DNA from: DASRDE01 sp035938175
GTDB lineage: Bacteria; Vulcanimicrobiota; Vulcanimicrobiia; Vulcanimicrobiales; Vulcanimicrobiaceae
DNA: 64,000 bases
NCBI GenBank assembly: GCA_035938175.1
Contig: DASZHD010000025.1
Coordinates: 1-64,000 of the forward strand
Direction: 5' to 3'
Part shown: one piece after another, positions 25,116-33,435 of the stretch
Numbering within the stretch: position 1 is the first letter of the stretch
Layout: each line of letters starts with the position of its first letter
The notes under the pieces: generated by a model
What the model was told of the DNA's origin: nothing
The model's database searches: none
What the model saw: only the letters and a program-made list of their open reading frames with translations
Position numbers and translations under genes: made by a program

Positions 25116-25775
25116 ATGCGTTTTCAATCGCCGCAGCGGGCCTATGGCTACGCGCCGGCGATCCCTGTTCAGTCGCTGCTCGGGCAAGTTCTGGGCATTA
25201 CGGCGATCGGGCTTATTATCACGGCGATCGGCGCGTATTTCTTCCAGGGCATCGGTTACGGAGCCGCGCTTATTGCGATGATCGTCGGCTTCTTGTTCTT
25301 GATCGGCATCAACGCGACGCGCGCCAATGAGCCGCTTTCGCTGGCATTGTTCTACGCTTTTGCACTGCTCGAAGGCATCGGGCTCGGTCCGACGATTCAC
25401 AATTACGTCGCCAATTTCGGCTCGGGCATCGTTATCGACGCCGCGGCGACGACCGGGCTGGGAATGCTCGCTATGGCTTGCGTCGTGTACGCAACCGGGT
25501 TAGACCTGCGCCGCTTTCAGGGCTACATGTTTTTGGCGCTGATCGGTCTGGTATTGGTGGGCGTCGTGTCGGCGTTTACGCACTGGGTGCATCCCACCGT
25601 GTACTCGTGGGCGGTTCTTGCAATCTTTACGGTGCTGGTGCTGATCGATTTCGCACGGATTCGCGCCGGCGGCGACGGGTTCACGCCCGTCCAGCTCGCC
25701 GTGCAGATCTACCTGGACGCGATTAACATCTTCTTGGCAGTCCTGCAGTTGCTGGGCCGCCGTAACGAGGACTAA
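25116..25775 (+). CDS. Bax inhibitor-1 / YccA-type membrane protein
   Basis: 219 residues with seven predicted membrane segments and the BI-1 pattern: ALFYAFALLEGIGLGPTIHNY in the middle and IYLDAINIFLAVLQLLGRR at the C-terminus, where the Asp pair region forms the pH-sensitive ion path in the family. Function in bacteria is unclear (calcium leak, interaction with membrane proteases). ATG 25116 is preferred to ATG 25110 or GTG 25107 because it has 8 nt spacing to GAGAGG. The ribosome site lies in a hairpin. Confidence 0.9.
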   Translation: MRFQSPQRAYGYAPAIPVQSLLGQVLGITAIGLIITAIGAYFFQGIGYGAALIAMIVGFLFLIGINATRANEPLSLALFYAFALLEGIGLGPTIHNYVANFGSGIVIDAAATTGLGMLAMACVVYATGLDLRRFQGYMFLALIGLVLVGVVSAFTHWVHPTVYSWAVLAIFTVLVLIDFARIRAGGDGFTPVQLAVQIYLDAINIFLAVLQLLGRRNED

Positions 25776-25803
25776 ACGCACTGCCGGAACGCTTTCCGCA
25801 GTG

Positions 25804-25809
25804 TAGAAT
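25804..25809 (+). promoter_or_regulatory. -10 box upstream of purF
   Basis: TAGAAT, 9 nt before the purF ATG and preceded by TG. A CTGCCG -35-like hexamer lies 17 nt upstream. There is no Shine-Dalgarno in the 9-nt gap, so purF is probably leaderless or nearly so. Confidence 0.45.
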
Positions 25810-25818
25810 AAACCCAAC

Positions 25819-27180
25819 ATGTGCGGCATAACCGGCGTCTATGCACCCGGCCAAGACGCAGCCCGGTTGGCGTTTTTCGCTCTCTATGCGCTGCAGCACC
25901 GCGGACAGGAGTCCGCGGGCATCGCCTGCGCCGACGGCGGCACGATTCGTTCGCACAAAGAGATGGGTCTGATCGGGGCGATCTTCGACGAGGATATACT
26001 CGGCGAACTGACCGGTCACATAGCGGTCGGTCACACCCGGTACTCGACGACCGGTTCCTCGATAGTCGTAAACGCCCAGCCGCTGCTCGAGCAGACCGAA
26101 CTGGGCGATTTTGCGTTTGCGCACAACGGCAATCTGACCAACACCGACGAGCTTCGCGAAATGCTCTCGCCCTCGACGACGCTGCAAGCGACGTCCGACT
26201 CCGAAGTGATGGCCAAACTCATCGTCGAGGCCGGCGGCACGATGCTCGAACGCATCAAAGCCGTCTTGGAGCGCGCGCGCGGCGCGTATTCCATCGTTCT
26301 GTGCACGAAGGATGAAGTGTACGCGTTCCGCGATCCGTGGGGCGTGCGACCGCTGTGCTTGGGCCGTTACGGCGAGGGTTGGGTGGTCGCGTCGGAATCG
26401 TGCGCACTGCAGACGATCGGCGCCACGTACGAGCGCGAAATCCAAGCCGGAGAAATCGTTCGCATCAGCGCGAACGGGATCGAATCGCATCGCACCAATC
26501 CGTCAGAAGTTCCGGCGCTGTGCATGTTCGAGTACATCTATTTCGCGCGGCCGGATTCGAAGTTGAAAGAGCAGTCGATTTACACGGCGCGCTACCGCAT
26601 GGGTCAGGAACTTGCGCGCGAGTACCCGGTGGACGCGGACGTCGTCATGGCGGTTCCCGACTCTGCCGTTCCCGGCGGCATCGGCTACGCTGCCGAAAGT
26701 GGATTACCGTACATCGAGGGGTTGATCAAAAACCGCTATATCGGGCGCACGTTCATCAGTCCCGATCAGCGGATGCGCAGCCGCGGCGTGCAGTTGAAGT
26801 TCAATCCGGTGGTCGAGAACTTGTGCGATCAGCGCGTCGTCGTTGTCGATGATTCGATCGTGCGCGGGACGACCACACCGCGTATCGTTCAGTTGCTGCG
26901 CGACGCAGGCGCAAAAGAAGTGCACGTGCGCGTGACGTCTCCGCCGATCAAGCATCCGTGCTATTTGGGCGTGGATATGGCAACGTATGATGAACTAATC
27001 GCCGCGAACTTTACGGTTGAAGAAATACGGCAGAAGATCGGCGCGGATTCGCTCGGCTATTTGAGTCTGGAAGGACTGATCGCCGCCACCGGACGCGGTG
27101 AAAACGAGATGTGCCTGGGGTGTTTGACAGGCGTGTATCCCAACGTTCCCGCGGCGCACCGTCCCCGCGTTACCGCGTAA
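25819..27180 (+). CDS. purF: Amidophosphoribosyltransferase
   Basis: 453 residues. The nucleophile Cys directly follows Met (MCGITGVY), so no propeptide has to be removed. The Ntn glutaminase part has LQHRGQESAG and HTRYSTTGSS, and the phosphoribosyltransferase part has VVVVDDSIVRGTTT. Cysteines in LCMFEYIYFARPDS, HPCYLGVD and MCLGCLTG match the [4Fe-4S] ligands of the Bacillus-type enzyme. It catalyses the first committed step of purine synthesis. Convergent with panB (4 nt between stops). Confidence 0.97.
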   Translation: MCGITGVYAPGQDAARLAFFALYALQHRGQESAGIACADGGTIRSHKEMGLIGAIFDEDILGELTGHIAVGHTRYSTTGSSIVVNAQPLLEQTELGDFAFAHNGNLTNTDELREMLSPSTTLQATSDSEVMAKLIVEAGGTMLERIKAVLERARGAYSIVLCTKDEVYAFRDPWGVRPLCLGRYGEGWVVASESCALQTIGATYEREIQAGEIVRISANGIESHRTNPSEVPALCMFEYIYFARPDSKLKEQSIYTARYRMGQELAREYPVDADVVMAVPDSAVPGGIGYAAESGLPYIEGLIKNRYIGRTFISPDQRMRSRGVQLKFNPVVENLCDQRVVVVDDSIVRGTTTPRIVQLLRDAGAKEVHVRVTSPPIKHPCYLGVDMATYDELIAANFTVEEIRQKIGADSLGYLSLEGLIAATGRGENEMCLGCLTGVYPNVPAAHRPRVTA

Positions 27181-27184
27181 GAAT

Positions 27185-28039
27185 CTACCCCGGGAACTTT
27201 CGCTCGCGAACCTCTTCGGCGTAGGCGCGCAACGCTTCGGTTGCGGCGGTGCCGATGTCGCCATATTTCTTGGCGAAGCTCGGCGTGCTTGGGTACATTC
27301 CGAGAATATCGTGCAGCACGAGCACTTGCGAATCGCAGTGCGGCCCGGCGCCGATGCCGATCGTGGGAATCGACAGCACCTGCGTTAATTCCCGTGCGAC
27401 CTCGCGATCGATCACTTCCAGCACGACCGCGTATGCGCCGGCTTCTTCAACGGCGCGTGCATCGTCGAGCAGGCGTTGGCGATTGGAGCGGACCTTGTAT
27501 CCGGGGCCAAGGCTGGCGGTTTGCGGCATGAGGCCGATGTGGCCGACGACCGGAATTCCCGCGCCGTAAATCGCGCGGATGCGTTGGGAAACTTGCGTAC
27601 CGCCTTCCATTTTGACCGAACACGCGCCGCCTTCTTTCACCAAACGAATCGCGCTGCGGATGGCGTCTTCGTCGCTGACTTGATACGAGCCGAACGGCAT
27701 ATCGACCATGATATGCGCGCGCGTCGTTCCGCGCGTGACCGCCTGCGCGTGGTGGATCATGTCATCGAGCGTAACGGGCGTCGTTTCATCGTAACCGAGC
27801 ACGTTGTTGCCGACGCTGTCGCCGACGAGGATCACGTCGATACCGGCGTTTTCGGCAAACTCGGCAAACGGAGCATCGTATGCGGTGACTACGGGAAACG
27901 TCACGCGGCCTTTGCGGCGCTTGATCGCGCCCGCGGTCACCCGGTGGACGCTGCCTTTTTGCGGAGTGTACGGGCGTGCCTCACTGCCGTGTCCGTCGGA
28001 AGCCGGCTTGCCGGCAGAAGAGGTCGTATTCAAAGCCAC
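27185..28039 (-). CDS. panB: Ketopantoate hydroxymethyltransferase
   Basis: About 284 residues from GTG 28039 (a GTG at about 27943 would fit the family's usual short N-terminus better). PanB motifs: VVTAYDAPFAEFAENAGID, ILVGDSVGNNVLGYD, VDMPFGSY, VKMEGG, HIGLMPQ and TIGIGAGPHCDSQVLVLHD. It transfers a hydroxymethyl group from methylene-THF to ketoisovalerate for pantothenate. No panC or panD nearby. Divergent from the DUF2723 gene with 15 nt between the chosen starts. The long upstream reading to 28336 overlaps that gene and is rejected. Confidence 0.93.
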   Translation of the reverse strand: MALNTTSSAGKPASDGHGSEARPYTPQKGSVHRVTAGAIKRRKGRVTFPVVTAYDAPFAEFAENAGIDVILVGDSVGNNVLGYDETTPVTLDDMIHHAQAVTRGTTRAHIMVDMPFGSYQVSDEDAIRSAIRLVKEGGACSVKMEGGTQVSQRIRAIYGAGIPVVGHIGLMPQTASLGPGYKVRSNRQRLLDDARAVEEAGAYAVVLEVIDREVARELTQVLSIPTIGIGAGPHCDSQVLVLHDILGMYPSTPSFAKKYGDIGTAATEALRAYAEEVRERKFPG

Positions 28040-28054
28040 TGAAGGTTCTACACC

Positions 28055-29644
28055 TTGGGGTGCCACTCTTTGCGCGCGACGGCGGGGGTTGCACGCGGTA
28101 TATCGAAGCACGGCAGCGCTTTGGCCGTTGAAAAGCGATTTGATGCGGAAGCGCTCGTGGACGCCGCTTTTCAAGCGGCGGCATTTCTGCTGCCGCTCGC
28201 GATCTATTGCCGTTCCGCCAGTTCGGATCCGGCGTCGTGGGATACGGCAGAGATGCAGTCCGTTCCGTACGTTCTGGGCATTGCGCATCCGACGGGATTT
28301 CCGCTCTACACGCTGCTTGGGTGGATATTCAGTCACGTTTTTGCGCTGGGCACGGTCGCATACCGGTTAAACGTTTTTTCGGCGATGGCGATGAGCGCGG
28401 CGTGTTTAGCGATATACGTAGCGGCCGTCGAACTGCGCATAGCGCGTCCGGTTGCGCTCGCGGCGAGTCTGTGGTTTTCGGTAACCGACCTTATCTGGGT
28501 GCATGCTGCACGCGCCGAGGTGCACGATCTCGCTTTGGCATTGAGTGCGTTTTCGGTGCTGTACGGCGTTCGTTACGCGCGCACCGGCAACAGCCGCGCG
28601 TTATTCTCAATGGCGCTTTGCTGGGGCCTTGCGCTGGCGACGCATCCAATTGCCGTTTGGCTCGTTTTCGGAGTCTGCGCAGCGATCGTTCTCGCGCCGC
28701 GGCGAACTACGCTGCGCGAGCTTGGCAGCGCCGGCCTTATCGTCTTTGGATGTTTACTGCTCTACGCGTATCTGCCGCTGCGATCCGCGTATATCGTGAC
28801 GCACGGACTCGATCCCACGGTAGCGCTCTCCGGAGCCGCCGGATCGATCGTGTTGAATTACAACGATCCCAGTCACTGGAACGGGTTTGTTACGGAGATC
28901 ACGGGCAGTCAATTCGGTGCGCGCGAGGCGATTTGGTCGGCGCTGACTCCCGCTTCGCTCGGCACGGGCTTCGGTGCATGGATCGGCGCTTTGAACACGG
29001 CGTACGGCGCTGCCGGAATAGCGCTGGCGGTTGGCGGTCTGGCTGCTCTCCTGAAGCGTGATTGGAGAACGTGTCTTACGCTTACGATCGCGTGCGTTGC
29101 GGCCGTACCATTTTCGTATTCGTATGCCGGCGTTGAAGGGGATCCGGATCGGTACCGGCTTCTGTCGCTGTGGTTGGTTCCCGTGCTGATGGCCGGCGCG
29201 GCCGTCAAACTCTCGTGGCTGGACGGCATTCGCAGCATCGCGGCGTTTGTACTCATCGCATTGTTCGCCGGCCAAACCTACGCAAACAATCAGGAAGCGT
29301 CGTTTGCAAACCGCGATTCGGCCGGCGGAAGAAACACGATTGCGCAGGCGGCGCGCCGCATACCGCCGGGTGCGATCGTGGTGGCGCCGTGGATCGACGC
29401 GACGTCGCTGGCCTACGGAGAGTTCGTCGACGGAACGTTTGCCGGCCGGGTCGTCGTTCCGGCGTGGCCGCCGGATTTCGCAAACGACTATTCAGCTTGG
29501 GATAAAGCAAGGGCGGTGTACTTTATCACACCGCCCAAACTAGCGATTCCCGGCTGGAAACTCGACGTTCTCGACAGCTGGGATTCGACGCACGTGTTGT
29601 ACCGGTTGGTGCGTCCCCGGCTTACGATGACAAGGCGGAGCTGA
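28055..29644 (+). CDS. DUF2723 membrane protein, probable O-glycosyltransferase
   Basis: About 529 residues with roughly 11 membrane helices. The N-terminal loop carries SWDTAEMQSVPYVLGIAHPT and GFPLYTLLGW, the hallmark of DUF2723 / GT-C-fold glycosyltransferases, where the acidic residues contact a polyprenyl-phosphate sugar. A C-terminal globular part follows. The start is uncertain: TTG 28055 has GAAGG 10 nt upstream, TTG 28121 is an alternative. It overlaps the convergent pepA by 23 nt at the 3' ends. Likely glycosylates proteins or lipids at the outer face of the inner membrane. Confidence 0.82.
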   Translation: MGCHSLRATAGVARGISKHGSALAVEKRFDAEALVDAAFQAAAFLLPLAIYCRSASSDPASWDTAEMQSVPYVLGIAHPTGFPLYTLLGWIFSHVFALGTVAYRLNVFSAMAMSAACLAIYVAAVELRIARPVALAASLWFSVTDLIWVHAARAEVHDLALALSAFSVLYGVRYARTGNSRALFSMALCWGLALATHPIAVWLVFGVCAAIVLAPRRTTLRELGSAGLIVFGCLLLYAYLPLRSAYIVTHGLDPTVALSGAAGSIVLNYNDPSHWNGFVTEITGSQFGAREAIWSALTPASLGTGFGAWIGALNTAYGAAGIALAVGGLAALLKRDWRTCLTLTIACVAAVPFSYSYAGVEGDPDRYRLLSLWLVPVLMAGAAVKLSWLDGIRSIAAFVLIALFAGQTYANNQEASFANRDSAGGRNTIAQAARRIPPGAIVVAPWIDATSLAYGEFVDGTFAGRVVVPAWPPDFANDYSAWDKARAVYFITPPKLAIPGWKLDVLDSWDSTHVLYRLVRPRLTMTRRS

Positions 29645-31160
29645 CGGTCGAACGCGCGCCGTTTGTGTGAATTACGCCCGAACCGGCGAGCTGTTCGACA
29701 AACGAAATGAACGCGCGGACGGGCGTTCCCGTCGGGCCCTTTGCCTGCCACGCGGACTCGCTATCCAAGTACGCAGTTCCCGCAATGTCGATGTGGATCC
29801 AGGGCGTCTCGCCGGCAAATGCTTTCAGGAATGCCGCAGCGGTGAGCGTTCCGGCAGCGCGGCCGCCGGTATTTTTCAGATCCGCGATATCGCTCTTCAT
29901 CGCGCTGCTGTAATCTTCGTACAGCGGCATGTGCCAGTAGCGCTCGCCCGTCGGTTTTGCGGCGGCAAGGAACGCATTGATGAATTCGTCGTTGTTCGTC
30001 ACGGCCGCGCTCGCCGCGTGGCCGAGAGCAATGACGCATGCGCCGGTCAGCGTCGCGGTATCGACGATTTTCGTTGCGCCGAGCTTGTTGGCATAGCAGA
30101 GCGCGTCCGCGAGAATCAGGCGCCCTTCCGCATCGGTGTTGATCACTTCGATCGTTTTGCCGTTCATCGCGGTGAAAATGTCGCCGGGTTTCGTCGCTTT
30201 TCCGCCCGGCATGTTTTCGGTCGCGGGGACGATGCCGACGACGTTGATTTTCGGCTTCAATTTTCCGAGCGCGCGCATCGTGGCGATGACGCCCGCGCCG
30301 CCGGACATGTCGTACTTCATTTCTTCCATGCGATCGGCCGGCTTGATCGAGATACCGCCGGTGTCGAACGTAATGCCCTTACCGACGAGCGCGAGCAATT
30401 CTTTGCTTCCGGGATCGCCGTTGTACGTCAGAACGATGAATTTGGGCGGCTGGGCGCTGCCCTGCGCGACGGACAGGAATGAACCCATACCTTCGGCTCT
30501 GCAGCGCGCTTCATCTAAAACATCGACCGTCAGACCGGCCTCTTGTGCGGCTTTCGATGCTTCCTCGGCCAGAATCGTCGGCGTCATGTCGTTCGCGGGC
30601 GTTATTGCCAAGCGCCGTGCGAAATTTACCGCTTCACCGAGAATCTGACCGCGCTCGACGCCTTTACGGAGCGCCGCTTCGTCGAGGCCTTCGGACAAGA
30701 TCACGACGGTATCGGCTCCGCTGCGCTTGTCCGGATCCTTTTGATAGATCGACGTATCGAATTCGCCGGCCGTTGCGCCTTCGACCAAGAATGAGGCGCA
30801 CGCAACCTCGTTGCCTTTGGCTTGCGCCGGCAGCACGAACGCAACGTCGCGAACGTTGCGCCGGCCTAAATACCGCACCGCTGCACCGGCATACCGCGCC
30901 AGCATCCACGGTTCGAATTTGTCGGCTTCGCCCAGGCCGATCAGCAGCACGCGTTTATACGGTTTGCCGTACGCGTGAACCAGGCTGATTTCGGTCAGCT
31001 TTCCTTTGATTTCTCCGCTCGACAGAATCTCTTCGAGCTCACCGTTCAAATCGCCGTCGATCGTCTTCGCCGCGCCTTCGAGCGAGGTGGAGAAGACGGG
31101 CAGCACCAGTGCTTGCGCACGCACGGAACCGGGCGCATCAGCAGCGATACGAACTTGCAT
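29622..31160 (-). CDS. pepA: Leucyl aminopeptidase (M17)
   Basis: 512 residues. The C-terminal M17 catalytic domain has the two-metal site: VGKGITFDTGGISIKP, MKYDMSGGAG and NTDAEGRLILADAL, with the catalytic Arg in the last. The N-terminal macro-like domain is present. ATG 31160 (AAAGG 6 nt upstream) is chosen over a TTG two codons earlier. It removes N-terminal residues from peptides in the cytoplasm and may have other roles. Divergent from purM across about 100 nt. Confidence 0.96.
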   Translation of the reverse strand: MQVRIAADAPGSVRAQALVLPVFSTSLEGAAKTIDGDLNGELEEILSSGEIKGKLTEISLVHAYGKPYKRVLLIGLGEADKFEPWMLARYAGAAVRYLGRRNVRDVAFVLPAQAKGNEVACASFLVEGATAGEFDTSIYQKDPDKRSGADTVVILSEGLDEAALRKGVERGQILGEAVNFARRLAITPANDMTPTILAEEASKAAQEAGLTVDVLDEARCRAEGMGSFLSVAQGSAQPPKFIVLTYNGDPGSKELLALVGKGITFDTGGISIKPADRMEEMKYDMSGGAGVIATMRALGKLKPKINVVGIVPATENMPGGKATKPGDIFTAMNGKTIEVINTDAEGRLILADALCYANKLGATKIVDTATLTGACVIALGHAASAAVTNNDEFINAFLAAAKPTGERYWHMPLYEDYSSAMKSDIADLKNTGGRAAGTLTAAAFLKAFAGETPWIHIDIAGTAYLDSESAWQAKGPTGTPVRAFISFVEQLAGSGVIHTNGARSTVSSALSS

Positions 31161-31264
31161 GGTCAACCTTTCGATTGGAGAAACTGTAGGGCCTCAATGG
31201 CGAAAAGTCTCTTTTGTCCCCGCGACTCTGTCCAACCTCCGCCCTTCGCAGGCAGGACCTCTTG

Positions 31265-32299
31265 ATGAGCCACGATTCCGGCACGGCTGACGCCTACGCG
31301 CAAGCAGGCGTCGATATCGCGGCGGGCAACGAGGCGGTCGCGCGTTACAAAGACCTAACGAAGGCGTGGCGGCATCCCGGGCAATTGGACGCTATCGGCG
31401 GCTTCGGCGGGCTGTTCAAGATGCCGGGCGATGAGAACCGGGCGCTGGTCGCTTCCACCGACGGCGTCGGCACGAAAATCCTCATCGCTGCAGAGCTGAA
31501 AGTCTACGATACCGTGGGCGCGGATCTGGTGAATCACTGCGTCAACGATATTTTGGTCGTGAATGCCTCGCCGCTGTTCTTTTTGGATTACCTCGCCGTC
31601 GGAAAATTGGAACCGAAGGTTGCCGCGGAAATCGTTAGCGGCTGTTACGAAGCGTGCCGCAAAAATACGTGCGCGCTGCTCGGCGGCGAAACGGCGGAGA
31701 TGCCCGGACTGTACGCGCACGGCCATTTCGATCTCGCCGGCACCATCGTGGGCGTCGTGGAGACGAAGGATGTTCCCGATCCGGCGAACGTGTCGCCGGG
31801 CGATGCAATAGTGGGCTTGCCATCACGCGGACTGCATACGAACGGCTACACGCTCGCGCGAAAACTGATACCTATCGACGAATACGCGCAGCCCTTCGAC
31901 GGCACGACGTTCGGCGCGGCGCTGCTGGCAGAGCATCCGTCGTATTACAACGACGTTCGAGCGATCCAACGCGTTGCGACGGTGAAAGCGATGTCGCATA
32001 TTACCGGCGGCGGCTTGCTGGAAAACGTTCCGCGAACGCTTCCGCCGAACGTCAAAGCCGTTTTCGAACAATCGCGCTGGCCGGTACCGGAGCTCTTTAG
32101 CGAATTGATCCGGCGCGGAAATCTGCAGCATGAAGAGCGGTACCGCACGTTCAACATGGGCATCGGCTACTCGCTTATCGTACCGTTTACGCAGGCGCAG
32201 CAAGCGATGGCCGCAGCACCTGGCGCTCGCGTCGTCGGATGGATCGAAAAGCGCGCGGATGACGAACCGCAAGTGACGGTACATCCGGCGCGTGCATGA
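31265..32299 (+). CDS. purM: Phosphoribosylformylglycinamidine cyclo-ligase
   Basis: 344 residues: AYAQAGVDIAAGNEAV start, FGGLFKMP, STDGVGTKILIA, NDILVVNASPLFFLDYLA, LLGGETAEMPG and SHITGGGLLENVPR are all PurM motifs. It closes the imidazole ring to AIR using ATP. ATG 31265 is chosen by homology. Its last 8 nt overlap the start of the purN fusion, so the two are translationally coupled. Confidence 0.97.
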   Translation: MSHDSGTADAYAQAGVDIAAGNEAVARYKDLTKAWRHPGQLDAIGGFGGLFKMPGDENRALVASTDGVGTKILIAAELKVYDTVGADLVNHCVNDILVVNASPLFFLDYLAVGKLEPKVAAEIVSGCYEACRKNTCALLGGETAEMPGLYAHGHFDLAGTIVGVVETKDVPDPANVSPGDAIVGLPSRGLHTNGYTLARKLIPIDEYAQPFDGTTFGAALLAEHPSYYNDVRAIQRVATVKAMSHITGGGLLENVPRTLPPNVKAVFEQSRWPVPELFSELIRRGNLQHEERYRTFNMGIGYSLIVPFTQAQQAMAAAPGARVVGWIEKRADDEPQVTVHPARA

Positions 32300-33425
32300 T
32301 CTGGTCAATTTAGCCGTCGACCTCCGCAGCGACCGCTTCAACGCCGAAAACTGCGCGCGCGCCGTGGAGTCGATAAGCGCCGCAGGTTTTTCCGTCGAAC
32401 GTCTGCAGTCCGGGCCGGATCCGTTCCTCGCTTGGATCGACATGGAATTTGGAGGAGCGTGGAGTTCGGAAGCGCTCGCCGGTAAAAACCTTATCGTTCG
32501 TTCCGGCCGGCGGTATGCCGCGTTTGCGACGTACGATCCACAGGGCGTATCGTACGCATGGCTTCGCGGCGCGGCGCAGGAGCCGGGAACCGGCGTCTTC
32601 GGCCCGTTCGGTGTTGCGCCGGAGTTTCGCGGATCGCCGTTGGGCGAAAACGTGTTGGTTGCAACGCTGTGTGCGTTGCGCGAGGCGGGATACGCACGAG
32701 CGTTGATTCCGGCGGTGGGCGAGGGCGCACTCGTTCAATATTATGCGCGAGCCTGCGACGCCGAGGTCGTAGAGCGGTTTGACGGCGCGCACTTTACGAG
32801 CAAGCGGTACCGGACCGTCGTTTTGGCCTCGGGCAACGGCAGCAACTTTCAGTCGGTCATCGACGGCGTTGCAGCGGGCGACATACCGCTGGATTTGGCG
32901 CTGCTGCTCACCAATAGGGCAAATGCATATGCGTTGGAACGGGCGGGAATCGCCGGCGTTGCGCACGTCGCCTTTCCGTGGGATCGCAAAGCACAGTCGC
33001 GCGCCGAATACGATCGCGCGCTGCTCGAAATCGTGCGCCGCGAGGAACCGGATCTGCTCTTGCTTTTGGGCTGGATGCACGTGCTGGACGACGTTTTCGT
33101 CGCAGCGCATCCGCATACGATCAACATTCATCCGGCTTTCTTGCCGCTCGATCAACGGCGCGACGAAGTGGGGTTTCCCGACGGAAGCGTTACGCCGGCT
33201 TTTCGCGGCGCGCACGCGGTGCGCGACGCATTGGCGTGGGGAAGCCGCTGGGTGGGAGCATCGTGTCACCGCGTGACGCTGGAAGCCGACCGCGGACCGG
33301 TATTGACGCGAAAACCTTTGGCGATTGCACCGGGCGAAACCGAAGAGGCAATTCTGGACCGACTGCATCCGCTGGAACATCGTGTCTTGGCGGGCGGCAT
33401 CCGGCGTTGGGTTTTCGAACGGTAA
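32292..33425 (+). CDS. purN: GNAT acetyltransferase domain fused to GAR formyltransferase (PurN)
   Basis: 377 residues in two parts. Residues 172-377 are PurN: VLASGNGSNFQSVID, catalytic NIHPAFLPL, AFRGAHAVRDAL and ADRGPVL (Asn, His and Asp placed as in the E. coli enzyme). It formylates GAR with formyl-THF. Residues 1-171 look like a GNAT acetyltransferase: FGPFGVAPEFRGSPLGENVL (acetyl-CoA loop near 103-122), then a helix and EAGYARALIPAVGEGALVQYY. I know PurN only as a stand-alone or eukaryotic PurD-PurM-PurN fusion, so this pairing is unusual. No stop or frame change separates the parts. The role of the GNAT half is unknown. Confidence 0.88.
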   Translation: MHDLVNLAVDLRSDRFNAENCARAVESISAAGFSVERLQSGPDPFLAWIDMEFGGAWSSEALAGKNLIVRSGRRYAAFATYDPQGVSYAWLRGAAQEPGTGVFGPFGVAPEFRGSPLGENVLVATLCALREAGYARALIPAVGEGALVQYYARACDAEVVERFDGAHFTSKRYRTVVLASGNGSNFQSVIDGVAAGDIPLDLALLLTNRANAYALERAGIAGVAHVAFPWDRKAQSRAEYDRALLEIVRREEPDLLLLLGWMHVLDDVFVAAHPHTINIHPAFLPLDQRRDEVGFPDGSVTPAFRGAHAVRDALAWGSRWVGASCHRVTLEADRGPVLTRKPLAIAPGETEEAILDRLHPLEHRVLAGGIRRWVFER

Positions 33426-33435
33426 TTGCGCGTCG

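Noticed and set aside
28040..28336. Extension of panB to a start at 28336
   Set aside because: It would overlap the DUF2723 gene antisense and doubles the normal N-terminus of PanB.
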